In this document: piece after piece, positions 1-6,463 of the stretch
Layout of the letters: each line of letters opens with the position of its first letter
Numbering within the stretch: the first letter of the stretch is position 1
Assembly: GCA_036375275.1 (NCBI GenBank)
Contig: DASUSF010000187.1
Span: 1 to 8,874 of the forward strand
Length of the DNA stretch: 8,874 nucleotides
Direction: 5' to 3'
DNA from: DASUSF01 sp036375275
Lineage (GTDB): Bacteria > Pseudomonadota > Alphaproteobacteria > Geminicoccales > Geminicoccaceae
Translations under genes and position numbers: made by a program
The notes under the pieces: generated by a model
What the model was told of the DNA's origin: nothing
What the model saw: only the letters and a program-made list of their open reading frames with translations
Database searches by the model: none

Positions 1-1778
1 AGCCCACGGCCGACGACGGTCATGGCGGCGCGGCTCACCTCGAGGTCGAAGGCGCCGTCGCGGAGGTCGACCCGGCCGAACAGGTCGTCGACCGCGACCG
101 CCGCCAGCGTGGCGTCGGCGGCGACCCGGACTTCGTCCTCGCTGACCTCGCGGTGCAGCGGGAGGCCGATCCGGAGCTCGGTGCGGCTAGCACCCCGGGC
201 TGAGCCCGGGTCCAGCCCGAGCTCGCTCGCGAAGCCGAACGGCGGGTGGTCGATCAGCGCCAGCGCGTCCGCGAACGGCCCCTCGATCGTGGTCTCGACC
301 TCCAGCTGGGTGGTGTCGCGGCCCTTGATCCCGATCCCGGTGATCACGACGCTCGCGGTCTGCGCCTCGAGCTTGCCGATTCGACCGCCGGTTGCCTGGA
401 AGGTCATGGTCTGGGCGTCGAAGGTGGCGCGGCCATCGACGCCGGCGACCGGCGGCAGCGCCTCGAAGTACCGGACGGTCAGGTCCTCGAAGGTGAAGAA
501 GCCGCCGAGCGCGTCCTCGGGCAGCGGCCGGCGGGCCAGATCGCCGGGCTCGAGGTCGATCGTGACCCTGCCCTCGGGCGCCCGCCCGGCGGTGATGTTC
601 TCGGTCACCCAGGCCCTCGCCTCGTCGGCCGCGCGCACCGGCCAGAGCGCCGGAAGGTGCGCGACCGCGACGTCCCGCGCCTCGATCTCCGCCCGCACCC
701 GCGGCCCCGGCGGCTCCAGCCGCACCTCGCCCCGGCCGCTGATCGTCGCCCCGTTCGCGACCAGATCGAGCCCCTCCACGGCGAGCGTGCGCGCCCCCGG
801 CACCACGGTCCCCGAGGCGCTCAGCCGGTCGATCTCGAGCGGGCGCTCGAGCTGCCCCGGCCAGGCGATCCGGCCGCCGTCGCTGCTGATCCTGAAGCTC
901 GCGGTCCGGACCTCGCCCTTCAGATCCGCCGTGGCCCGCAGCCGGCCGCGGACGGCGAGCTCCAGCATCTCGAGCGGCAGGCTCTCGAGATCGGCCTGGA
1001 CCGCCGCCGGCAGAAACGCCTGGATCAAGCGGACGTCGACCGGCTCGACGTCCCTGAGATCGAGCGCGCCGTCGATCTGGTCACGCTCGGGATCGAGCCG
1101 AAGCAGCGCGGTCAGGCCGACCACCCGGTCCTCGCGGTCGATCGTCACCACGGCCCGGCCGGCGAGGCTCGCGCCTTCCCGGACGATGGTGAGGCCGCCG
1201 TCGCGCGCCCGGAGCGTGGTCCCGCTCTGCTCGTCCTCGAGCGCCACCCGCGCGCCTTCGATCGCGACCAGCTCGAGGTAGCTGAGCGGCCGCGCCGGAT
1301 CGGGCTCGGCGAGCACCGGCCCCGCCAGGAGCTCGAGGTCGAGGGCCTCGCCGCCGCGGCTGCGGGTGCCCTTGAGGCCGACGCTGCCGTCGGCGCGCCG
1401 GGCCAGGATCAGCTCGGGCGCGCGCGCCCGCAGCCGCGACGGCGCCAGCACCTGGTGGAAGGCCAGGGCCTGCGCGCTGAACCCGACCTCGACCTCGGGC
1501 AGGTCGATCAGCACCTCGCCGGACGGGCCCCGCACCTCCACGCCGAGCGCGACCACCGCCAGGCCCTCGCGCTGGCCGATCCTGAGCTCCGTCGCCGCGA
1601 TCCGGGTGGTGATCTCGCCACCATCCGGGGTCAGCGCCCGCTCGAGGTATGGGGTCGCGAACTCGAGCGCGATCGGGCCGCCCGCCAGCCGCCAGATCGC
1701 GAGCGCCACCAGGACCACCAGCGAAGCCAGCAGCCAGCCGGCGAGGCGGGCGGTGAGGGTCAGGCCACGGCGGACCAA
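1..1778 (-). CDS. AsmA-like / DUF3971 (YhdP-type) membrane-anchored protein, N-terminal part
   Basis: This frame is open without a stop from 1778 to the left edge, giving about 592 residues; the C-terminus lies outside the window. After a short basic stretch (VRRGLTLTARLAGW) there is one N-terminal membrane helix at about residues 14-32 (LLASLVVLVALAIW), followed by a long beta-rich region of repeated short strands (ELRIGQREG, VEVRGPSGEVLIDLP). A DUF3971-typical segment at roughly residues 340-370 reads HLPALWPVRAADEARAWV followed by TENITAG. The family belongs to the AsmA/TamB/YhdP bridge-like proteins, anchored in the inner membrane and implicated in lipid transport to, and integrity of, the outer membrane. 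The start is TTG at 1778: no ATG or GTG exists in frame between there and the upstream stop near 1866, and no good ribosome site is visible. It is divergent from glnE, an arrangement I recall from other alphaproteobacteria. Family membership is secure; the start is not. Confidence 0.85.
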   Translation of the reverse strand, partial: MVRRGLTLTARLAGWLLASLVVLVALAIWRLAGGPIALEFATPYLERALTPDGGEITTRIAATELRIGQREGLAVVALGVEVRGPSGEVLIDLPEVEVGFSAQALAFHQVLAPSRLRARAPELILARRADGSVGLKGTRSRGGEALDLELLAGPVLAEPDPARPLSYLELVAIEGARVALEDEQSGTTLRARDGGLTIVREGASLAGRAVVTIDREDRVVGLTALLRLDPERDQIDGALDLRDVEPVDVRLIQAFLPAAVQADLESLPLEMLELAVRGRLRATADLKGEVRTASFRISSDGGRIAWPGQLERPLEIDRLSASGTVVPGARTLAVEGLDLVANGATISGRGEVRLEPPGPRVRAEIEARDVAVAHLPALWPVRAADEARAWVTENITAGRAPEGRVTIDLEPGDLARRPLPEDALGGFFTFEDLTVRYFEALPPVAGVDGRATFDAQTMTFQATGGRIGKLEAQTASVVITGIGIKGRDTTQLEVETTIEGPFADALALIDHPPFGFASELGLDPGSARGASRTELRIGLPLHREVSEDEVRVAADATLAAVAVDDLFGRVDLRDGAFDLEVSRAAMTVVGRG

Positions 1779-1837
1779 ACGCGCATCCAGCGAGGGTTCG
1801 GCAGCATCTCGCCAGTGTGCCCCAACTCCGGTAAAAA

Positions 1838-1850
1838 GATCACCGTGATC
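1838..1850. promoter_or_regulatory. GATCAC-C-GTGATC dyad in the divergent gap, over the glnE start
   Basis: A perfect inverted repeat with 6-base arms and one central base covers the proposed GTG start of glnE. It lies about 60 bp upstream of the divergent AsmA-like gene. An A-rich box (TAAAAA, 1832-1837) sits directly before it and could serve as a weak -10 element for a leaderless or near-leaderless glnE transcript; no convincing -35 accompanies it. A short dyad in GC-rich DNA can arise by chance, so a regulatory role is only a possibility. Confidence 0.2.
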
Positions 1851-4820
1851 GGCTCCCGTCCCGTCTCAGAGGGTCTGCCGCGCCCGGGCGACGCGGCGGC
1901 GGCGGAGCGTGGCTTCAAGCGCTGGTCCCGGGTCGCGCCGGACCGCCTGAGCGGCGGCGCGCTCGGGATCGACCCGGAGCGCCTGCTGGCGGCGGTCTTC
2001 GGCAACAGCCCCTTCCTCACCGACGTGCTGTGCGCCGAGCCGGCGGTGCTGACCGCGCTGCTGGAGCGGGGTCCCGATCCGGCCTTCGCGCAGCTGCTCG
2101 ACGAGGTCCACGGCCTGCCCCTCGGCGGGCGCGACCGCCTGATGCGCGATCTCCGTCAGGTCCGGCGGCGGGCCGCCCTCATGATCGGCCTCGCCGACCT
2201 CGCCGGCGCCTGGCAGCTCGAGCAGACCACCAGCGCGCTCACCGCCTTCGCGGAAGCGGCGATCGGCCGCGCGCTCGACCAGGCGCTGCTCGAGCTCGCC
2301 GGCCGGGGCGAGATCGAGATCGCCGACCCGGAGCGGCCGGCCGTGGCGTCGGGCCTGATCGTGCTCGGCATGGGCAAGCTCGGCGCCGGCGAGCTCAACT
2401 ACTCGAGCGACGTCGACCTGATCGTCCTGTTCGAGCCGGACCGGTTCCGCTACCGCGGCCGCGAGAGCCCGATGGCCGGGGCCGTCCGCCTGACCCGGAC
2501 CTTCACCCACCTGCTCGACTACCGGACCCGGGACGGCTACGTGCTGCGCACCGATCTCAGGCTCCGGCCGCATCCGCCCGGCCACCCGCTCGCGCTCTCG
2601 ACCGAGAACGCGCTCGAGTACTACGAGCGCCACGGTCAGAACTGGGAGCGGGCGGCGCTGATCAAGGCCCGGCCGGTGGCCGGCGACCTCGAGGCCGGGA
2701 GCCGCTTCCTCGCCGCGCTCCGCCCCTTCCTCTGGCGCCGCCACCTCGACTACGCCGCGATCCGCGACATCCATTCCATCAAGCGGCAGATCAACGCCTA
2801 CCGCGGCCACGGCACGATCCAGGTGCTCGGCCACGACATCAAGGTCGGCCGCGGCGGCATCCGGGAGATCGAGTTCTTCGCCCAGACCCAGCAGCTGATC
2901 CTCGGCGGCCGGGTGCCGGACGTGCGCGAGCCGTCGACCTGCGGCGCGCTCCGGGCGCTGGTCGGGGAGCGCTGGCTCGACGCGGGCACCGCGGACGAGC
3001 TGATCCGCGCCTACCGCTTCCTCCGGCAGCTCGAGCACCGCCTGCAGATGGTGGCCGACAAGCAGACCCACCGCCTGCCGGAACGGCCGGACCAGCTCGA
3101 GGGCCTCGCGTCGTTCTTCGGCTTCGGGGACGGCGAGCGGCTGTGCCAGAGCATCCGCACGCAGCTCGAGACGGTCGAGCGCCACTACGCCGCGCTGTTC
3201 GAGAGCAGCCTGGACCTCGGCGGCGGCGGCGCGCTGGTCTTCACCGGGACCGAGGACGATCCCGCGACCCTCCAGACGCTCGCCGGGCTCGGCTTCCAGA
3301 AGCCGTCCGCCCTCGCCGCCCGGGTCCGCGCCTGGCACCACGGGCACATCCGCGCGACCCGGGACGCCCGGGCGCGGGAGCTGCTGACCGAGCTGATGCC
3401 GCGCCTGCTGCAGGCGATCGCCGAGCAGGCCGATCCGGATGCCACCTTCGAGCGCTTCGACGAGTTCCTGAGCCGGCTGCCCGCGGGCGTCCAGCTGTTC
3501 TCCCTGTTCCGCGCCAATCCGCGGCTCCTCGGCCTGGTCGCCGACCTGATGGGCATCGCGCCGCGCCTCGCCGGGCATCTCAGTCACCACGTCGGGCTGT
3601 TCGACGCGATGCTCGCGCCCGACTTCTTCGAGCCGCCGCCGCAGCGGGACGCGCTCGAGGCCGAGCTCGACGCCGCGCTGGCGCAGGCGCGCGACCTCCA
3701 GGACGGCCTGGACGCGACCCGCCGCTGGGCCCAGGGCCGGGAGTTCCAGATCGGGCTGCACGTCCTCCTCGGCCTCGCCGACGGCGCGGCGGCGAGCCGG
3801 CCGCTGACCGACGTCGCCGAGGTCGCGATCCGGGCGCTGCTGCCCCGGGTCGAGGCGTGGCTCGCCGAGCAGCACGGGGCGGTCGAGGGAGGCGCGTTCT
3901 GCGTCGTCGGGCTCGGCAAGCTCGGCTCCGGGGAGCTGACCTTCGGCTCGGACCTCGACCTGATCTTCGTGTTCGACGCGCCGCCCGCCGCCCGCTCCTC
4001 CGGCCCCCGCGGCCTGCCGGTCGCGACCTGGTACGCCCGGCTCGCGCAGCGTCTGGTGAGCGCGCTGACCGCGCCGACCGCCGAGGGGCCGTTGTTCGAG
4101 ATCGACATGCGGCTCCGGCCGTCCGGCAACGCCGGGCCGGTCGCCTGCTCGATCGACAACTTCGAGCGCTACCAGCAGGAGACGGCACAGATCTGGGAGC
4201 ATCAGGCGCTGACGCGGGCGCGGGTCGTGGCGGGCGACCCGGCGCTGGCCGAGCGGATCGAGGCGGTGATCGGCACGAGCCTGGCCCGGCCGCGCGACCC
4301 GGACCAGCTCGCGGGCGCGGTCGCCGCGATGCGCGCGCGCATCTTCCGGGAGTTCGGCGACGACGATCCCTGGAACCTGAAGCACGTCCGGGGCGGGCTG
4401 CTCGAGGCCGAGTTCCTCGCCCAGTACCTGCAGCTCCGTCACGGCAGCGGGCACCCGGACATCCTGGAGAAGAGTGCCACCCGGGTGTTCGAGCAGGCGG
4501 CCGCGGTCGGCGCCCTGTCGCTCGAGGAAAGCGCCCGCCTGGTGCGCGCGGTGCGTCTGTTCCGGCGGCTCCAGGCGATCCTCCGGCTCTCGATCGACGC
4601 CCGCTTCGATCGCGACGCCGCGCCGCCGGGCCTGGTCAACGCCCTCATCCGGGCGGCCGGCGAGGAGGAGGTCCTGCCGGTCGGCCCCGACCGGACGGGC
4701 GAGCTCGAAGCCCGCCTCGGCAGCGCGCAGGCCGAGGTCCGGGCGCTGTTCGAGCGGTTCTGCCCGATGCCGGACGCGGACGGGTCGGCGCGCTCATCCG
4801 CACGCGGCGCCAGGACGTAG
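1845..4820 (+). CDS. glnE: Bifunctional glutamine synthetase adenylyltransferase / adenylyl-removase
   Basis: GlnE adds AMP to, and removes it from, the regulatory tyrosine of glutamine synthetase in response to PII and glutamine, setting nitrogen assimilation in the cytoplasm. The 991-residue length fits the family. Both nucleotidyltransferase domains are intact. The N-terminal (deadenylylating) domain carries GMGKLGAGELNYSSDVDL at residues 175-192, with metal-binding D189 and D191. The C-terminal (adenylylating) domain carries GLGKLGSGELTFGSDLDL at 689-706, with D703 and D705. Further family signatures are RTDLRLRPHPPG, KVGRGGIREIEFFAQTQQL, ADKQTHRLP, and in the second half DMRLRPSGNAGP and HVRGGLLEAEFLAQYLQLRHG. 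GTG 1845 is preferred because homology-like sequence (LPRPGDAAAAERGFKRW) begins about ten residues later; GTG 1815 is an in-frame alternative and neither has a clear Shine-Dalgarno. The frame stays open upstream to 246, but that part is antisense to the AsmA-like gene and is not coding. The downstream neighbour bcp is co-oriented, 92 bp away. Confidence 0.96.
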   Translation: MIGSRPVSEGLPRPGDAAAAERGFKRWSRVAPDRLSGGALGIDPERLLAAVFGNSPFLTDVLCAEPAVLTALLERGPDPAFAQLLDEVHGLPLGGRDRLMRDLRQVRRRAALMIGLADLAGAWQLEQTTSALTAFAEAAIGRALDQALLELAGRGEIEIADPERPAVASGLIVLGMGKLGAGELNYSSDVDLIVLFEPDRFRYRGRESPMAGAVRLTRTFTHLLDYRTRDGYVLRTDLRLRPHPPGHPLALSTENALEYYERHGQNWERAALIKARPVAGDLEAGSRFLAALRPFLWRRHLDYAAIRDIHSIKRQINAYRGHGTIQVLGHDIKVGRGGIREIEFFAQTQQLILGGRVPDVREPSTCGALRALVGERWLDAGTADELIRAYRFLRQLEHRLQMVADKQTHRLPERPDQLEGLASFFGFGDGERLCQSIRTQLETVERHYAALFESSLDLGGGGALVFTGTEDDPATLQTLAGLGFQKPSALAARVRAWHHGHIRATRDARARELLTELMPRLLQAIAEQADPDATFERFDEFLSRLPAGVQLFSLFRANPRLLGLVADLMGIAPRLAGHLSHHVGLFDAMLAPDFFEPPPQRDALEAELDAALAQARDLQDGLDATRRWAQGREFQIGLHVLLGLADGAAASRPLTDVAEVAIRALLPRVEAWLAEQHGAVEGGAFCVVGLGKLGSGELTFGSDLDLIFVFDAPPAARSSGPRGLPVATWYARLAQRLVSALTAPTAEGPLFEIDMRLRPSGNAGPVACSIDNFERYQQETAQIWEHQALTRARVVAGDPALAERIEAVIGTSLARPRDPDQLAGAVAAMRARIFREFGDDDPWNLKHVRGGLLEAEFLAQYLQLRHGSGHPDILEKSATRVFEQAAAVGALSLEESARLVRAVRLFRRLQAILRLSIDARFDRDAAPPGLVNALIRAAGEEEVLPVGPDRTGELEARLGSAQAEVRALFERFCPMPDADGSARSSARGART

Positions 4821-4828
4821 AGGACGCG

Positions 4829-4844
4829 CCGGCGCGAGCGCCGG
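4829..4844 (+). repeat. Short GC hairpin between glnE and bcp
   Basis: CCGGCGC and GCGCCGG form a 7-base perfect inverted repeat separated by two bases, starting 9 bp after the glnE stop codon. It could form a very stable small hairpin and might attenuate readthrough into bcp or stabilise the glnE mRNA 3' end. There is no T-run after it, so it does not qualify as a standard intrinsic terminator. Chance occurrence in this GC-rich DNA is possible. Confidence 0.25.
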
Positions 4845-5050
4845 AGAGGCATCATCACCCGGAGCGCGCGCCGAGGAAGGCGCCGCCACGAAGAGGCAGG
4901 AAGGACAGCGTCATGACGGTTGCCGAGGGGCAGGACGCGCCGGGGTTCGATCTCCCGGCCGACGGTGGCGGGCGCATCCGCCTCGCCGATTTCGCCGGCC
5001 GCCCGGTGGTGCTCTGCTTCTACCCCAGGGACGACACCCCGGGCTGCACC

Positions 5051-5121
5051 AGAGCAATTTCCGATGAGACAGAAGCACATCGGACCAGGACGTCCTTCCG
5101 CTCATCGGAAGAAATTGCTCT
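5051..5121. repeat. First hairpin of the bcp insertion
   Basis: The 5' arm AGAGCAATTT (5051-5060) pairs with AAATTGCTCT (5112-5121), and CCGATGAG (5061-5068) pairs with CTCATCGG (5101-5108), leaving a 3-base bulge (5109-5111) on the 3' side. At the apex is a perfect 10-base palindrome AGGACGTCCT (5087-5096), flanked by CGGA (5081-5084) and TCCG (5097-5100). A second copy of CATCGGA (5078-5084 and 5103-5109) allows an alternative fold in which CCGATG 5061-5066 pairs with 5078-5083. Total stem potential is at least 18 bp. Confidence 0.85.
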
Positions 5122-5196
5122 ACTCCAATAGATTAGAGCGGATTCACCCGATCGGAACCGCTGGCAAGGCGGTTCCGTCATATCGGGATCCGCTCT
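5051..5196. mobile_element. 146-bp non-coding composite palindromic element inserted in bcp (MITE/REP-like)
   Basis: The boundaries are fixed by reconstructing the host gene: removing 5051-5196 restores the bcp codons ACC|AAG GAA GCG. The element begins AGAGC and ends GCTCT (5-base terminal inverted repeat) and consists of two different hairpins in tandem, 5051-5121 and about 5133-5198, joined by an 11-base AT-richer linker (5122-5132). It has no open reading frame of note and is clearly less GC-rich than its surroundings. No target-site duplication can be seen, although the host AA at 5197-5198 extends the second hairpin, so the true right edge could be one or two bases further. The size, absence of coding capacity and strong symmetry resemble miniature inverted-repeat or REP-type elements moved in trans by a transposase. 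I recall similar AGAGC...GCTCT palindromes scattered in alphaproteobacterial genomes but cannot name a family with certainty. Confidence 0.8.
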
Positions 5197-5198
5197 AA
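5133..5198. repeat. Second hairpin of the bcp insertion
   Basis: TTAGAGCGGAT (5133-5143) is fully complementary to ATCCGCTCTAA (5188-5198). Inside, GGAACCGC (5153-5160) pairs with GCGGTTCC (5168-5175 region) around a short TGGCAAG loop, with an imperfectly matched middle part containing CCCGAT on the left and ATCGGG on the right. The outer AGAGC/GCTCT matches the ends of the first hairpin, suggesting that both halves derive from a related unit. The last two bases (AA) coincide with the host AAG codon. Confidence 0.82.
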
Positions 5199-5569
5199 GG
5201 AAGCGCTCGGCTTCGCCGCGGCCTACGACGACATCAAGGCGGCGGGGGCGGAGCTGGTTGGCGTGTCCCGGGACAGCATCGAGAGCCACGACCGGTTCAA
5301 GGCCAGGCACGGCCTGCCCTTCCCGCTCGCATCCGACGAGGACGGCAGCGTGGTCGAGAGCTACGGCGCCTGGGTCGAGAAGAGCATGTACGGCAAGACC
5401 TACATGGGCATCGACCGCGCGACCTTCCTGATCGACGGCAGCGGGCGGCTGCGCCGGGTGTGGCGGAAGGTCAAGGTGCCGGGCCACGCCGACGAGGTGC
5501 TGGCCGCGCTCCGCGAGCTCGCCTGAGCGAGGCGCCGGCGGACCCGCAGGCCGCCTCCCGGAGCGCCGC

Positions 5570-6313
5570 TCAGCTCGAGCGCGCCTCCTGGATCAGCGCC
5601 CGCATGCGCGCCTTGTCGATCGCGCCCGGGACCAGCTGATCGCCGATCACGAAGGCCGGCGTCCCCTCGATGCCGAGGGCGTTGGCGAGCTGGTAGTTGG
5701 CGTCGATCGCCCGGCTCACGTCCTCGCTCTGCATGTCGGCGGCGAGCCGGTCGGGATCGAGGCCCTGCTCTTCGGCGAGGGCGAGGATGGCATCCCGCGA
5801 CAGGTCGCTCGCGCGCATCAGCGCGAAGTGGAACGGGATGTAGCCGTCCTGCTTCTTCGCCGCGAGCGCGGCGCGGGCGGCGCGCACGGACTCCTCGCCC
5901 AGCACCGGCAGCTCCTTGAAGACCATCCTGAGCTTCGGGTCCTCGTCGAGCAGCTCCTGCACCGAATCGACCACGCGCCGGCAGTAGGTGCAGCGGTAGT
6001 CGAAGAACTCGACCAGCGTTACGTCGCCGTCGGGATTGCCGCCGACCGGCGCGGCGGGATCGTTCAGGAGCGCATCCCGGTTCTGGACCAGCGCCAGCCG
6101 CTGGCGTTCCGTCGCCTGCTCGGCCTGGCGCCGCTGCAACTCCTGGAGCGCTTCGTAGATCACCTCGGGCTCGCGCATCAGGTACTCGCGCACGATCCGC
6201 TCGACCTCGCCCGCCGGCAGCTGCGCCGGCTCCTCGGCCGACGGCGCTGGCGCGAGGCCGAAACCGGCCACCACGACCAAGAGCCCGAGCCACCCGCCAA
6301 TCCCTCGCCTCAT
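5570..6313 (-). CDS. Periplasmic DsbA-family thiol:disulfide oxidoreductase (CTYC active site)
   Basis: This encodes a 247-residue exported protein. An N-terminal signal peptide (MRRGIGGWLGLLVVVAGFGL, cleavage probably after APAPSA) is followed by a helical segment at about 36-75 (EVERIVREYLMREPEVIYEAL) seen in the DsbA/ScsC/Com1-type group. The thioredoxin-fold domain then has the redox motif C108-T-Y-C111 in VEFFDYRCTYCRRV and the cis-proline loop GTPAFVIGD with P219. Such proteins form, isomerise or reduce disulfides of periplasmic proteins; which direction applies here cannot be read from sequence. The start chosen is ATG 6313, because GGAG lies six bases upstream; ATG 6319 abuts the GGAG, and ATG 6376 would add 21 residues before the signal peptide. 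The gene converges on bcp with 43 bp between the stops and has its own promoter candidate. It is not fused to other domains. Family certainty is high; the exact subfamily is less certain. Confidence 0.93.
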   Translation of the reverse strand: MRRGIGGWLGLLVVVAGFGLAPAPSAEEPAQLPAGEVERIVREYLMREPEVIYEALQELQRRQAEQATERQRLALVQNRDALLNDPAAPVGGNPDGDVTLVEFFDYRCTYCRRVVDSVQELLDEDPKLRMVFKELPVLGEESVRAARAALAAKKQDGYIPFHFALMRASDLSRDAILALAEEQGLDPDRLAADMQSEDVSRAIDANYQLANALGIEGTPAFVIGDQLVPGAIDKARMRALIQEARSS

Positions 6314-6346
6314 CCTCATCTCCAGTGCAACAATCCGCCCGCCGCA

Positions 6347-6376
6347 TGTATAGTCGGGTACCGCCGCACGCGCCAA
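6347..6376 (-). promoter_or_regulatory. Sigma-70-type promoter candidate for the DsbA-like gene
   Basis: On the minus strand, TTGGCG (6376-6371) and TATACA (6352-6347) are separated by 18 bases. Each shares four of six positions with the consensus -35 and -10 hexamers. The expected transcription start near 6340 would leave a leader of roughly 27 bases that includes the GGAG ribosome site. This is one of few AT-rich spots in the gap, which supports it, but the match is only moderate. Confidence 0.45.
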
Positions 6377-6413
6377 TCACCATCGCGGGCTGGCCCGGTT
6401 CGTCTTTCAGCAG

Positions 6414-6419
6414 TATAAG
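6414..6419 (+). promoter_or_regulatory. -10-like box TATAAG upstream of the small exported protein gene
   Basis: TATAAG matches the -10 consensus at five of six positions and lies 45 bp before ATG 6464, in the divergent gap shared with the DsbA-like gene. No good -35 hexamer is found 16-18 bases upstream (TGGCCC at 17), so the promoter may be weak or activator dependent. Confidence 0.35.
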
Positions 6420-6463
6420 CGCCGGCAGTACGGGCACGTCCACCAGCGGGAAGAGGCGGAGCG

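Larger units (their letters stand above)
4913..5526 (+). pseudogene. bcp: Bcp-type thiol peroxidase (peroxiredoxin), interrupted by a 146-bp palindromic element
   Basis: An intact gene here would encode a cytoplasmic peroxiredoxin reducing H2O2 and organic hydroperoxides. The 5' piece (4913-5050, 46 codons) starts at ATG 4913, about eight bases after a GGAAGG ribosome site. It has the thioredoxin-fold N-terminus and the motif FYPRDDTPGCT with peroxidatic C45. The 3' piece (5197-5523, 109 codons) resumes exactly with KEALGFAAAYDDIKAAGAEL and continues through VGVSRDSIESHDRFKARHG and IDRATFLID to stop TGA at 5524. Joining the two gives 155 residues, the usual Bcp length, with CTKEALGF across the junction. 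The inserted 146 bp is not a multiple of three and contains an in-frame TAG at 5129, so the real 5' product is a 72-residue truncated peptide. The 3' piece alone has GTG 5263 as a possible start (87 aa) but no catalytic cysteine. The position equivalent to the resolving cysteine of E. coli Bcp (residue 50) would be Leu, so the ancestor was probably a 1-Cys enzyme. The lesion is otherwise clean, suggesting a recent event. Confidence 0.93.

Noticed and set aside
246..1844. Long plus-strand extension of the glnE frame upstream of its start (would give a 1524-residue protein)
   Set aside because: It is exactly antisense, codon on codon, to the AsmA-like gene. The translation is Arg/Asp/Pro/Leu-rich with no family resemblance, whereas the minus frame has a membrane helix and DUF3971 motifs.
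1866..4454. 862-codon open frame antisense to glnE
   Set aside because: It is a low-complexity translation typical of the antisense of high-GC genes. GlnE on the plus strand has all its motifs and fully explains the region.
5051..5196. The bcp insertion as a translational bypass element or self-splicing intron that would keep bcp functional
   Set aside because: The take-off codon ACC before the element is not matched by the last three bases before resumption (TCT), as hop-type bypassing would require. No group I/II intron core could fit in 146 bp. A mobile repeat is simpler.
5531..5567. Intrinsic terminator between the convergent bcp and DsbA-like genes
   Set aside because: GGCGC/GCGCC and GGCGG/CCGCC inverted repeats exist here, but there is no T-run on either strand and GC-rich repeats of this kind are common throughout the window.
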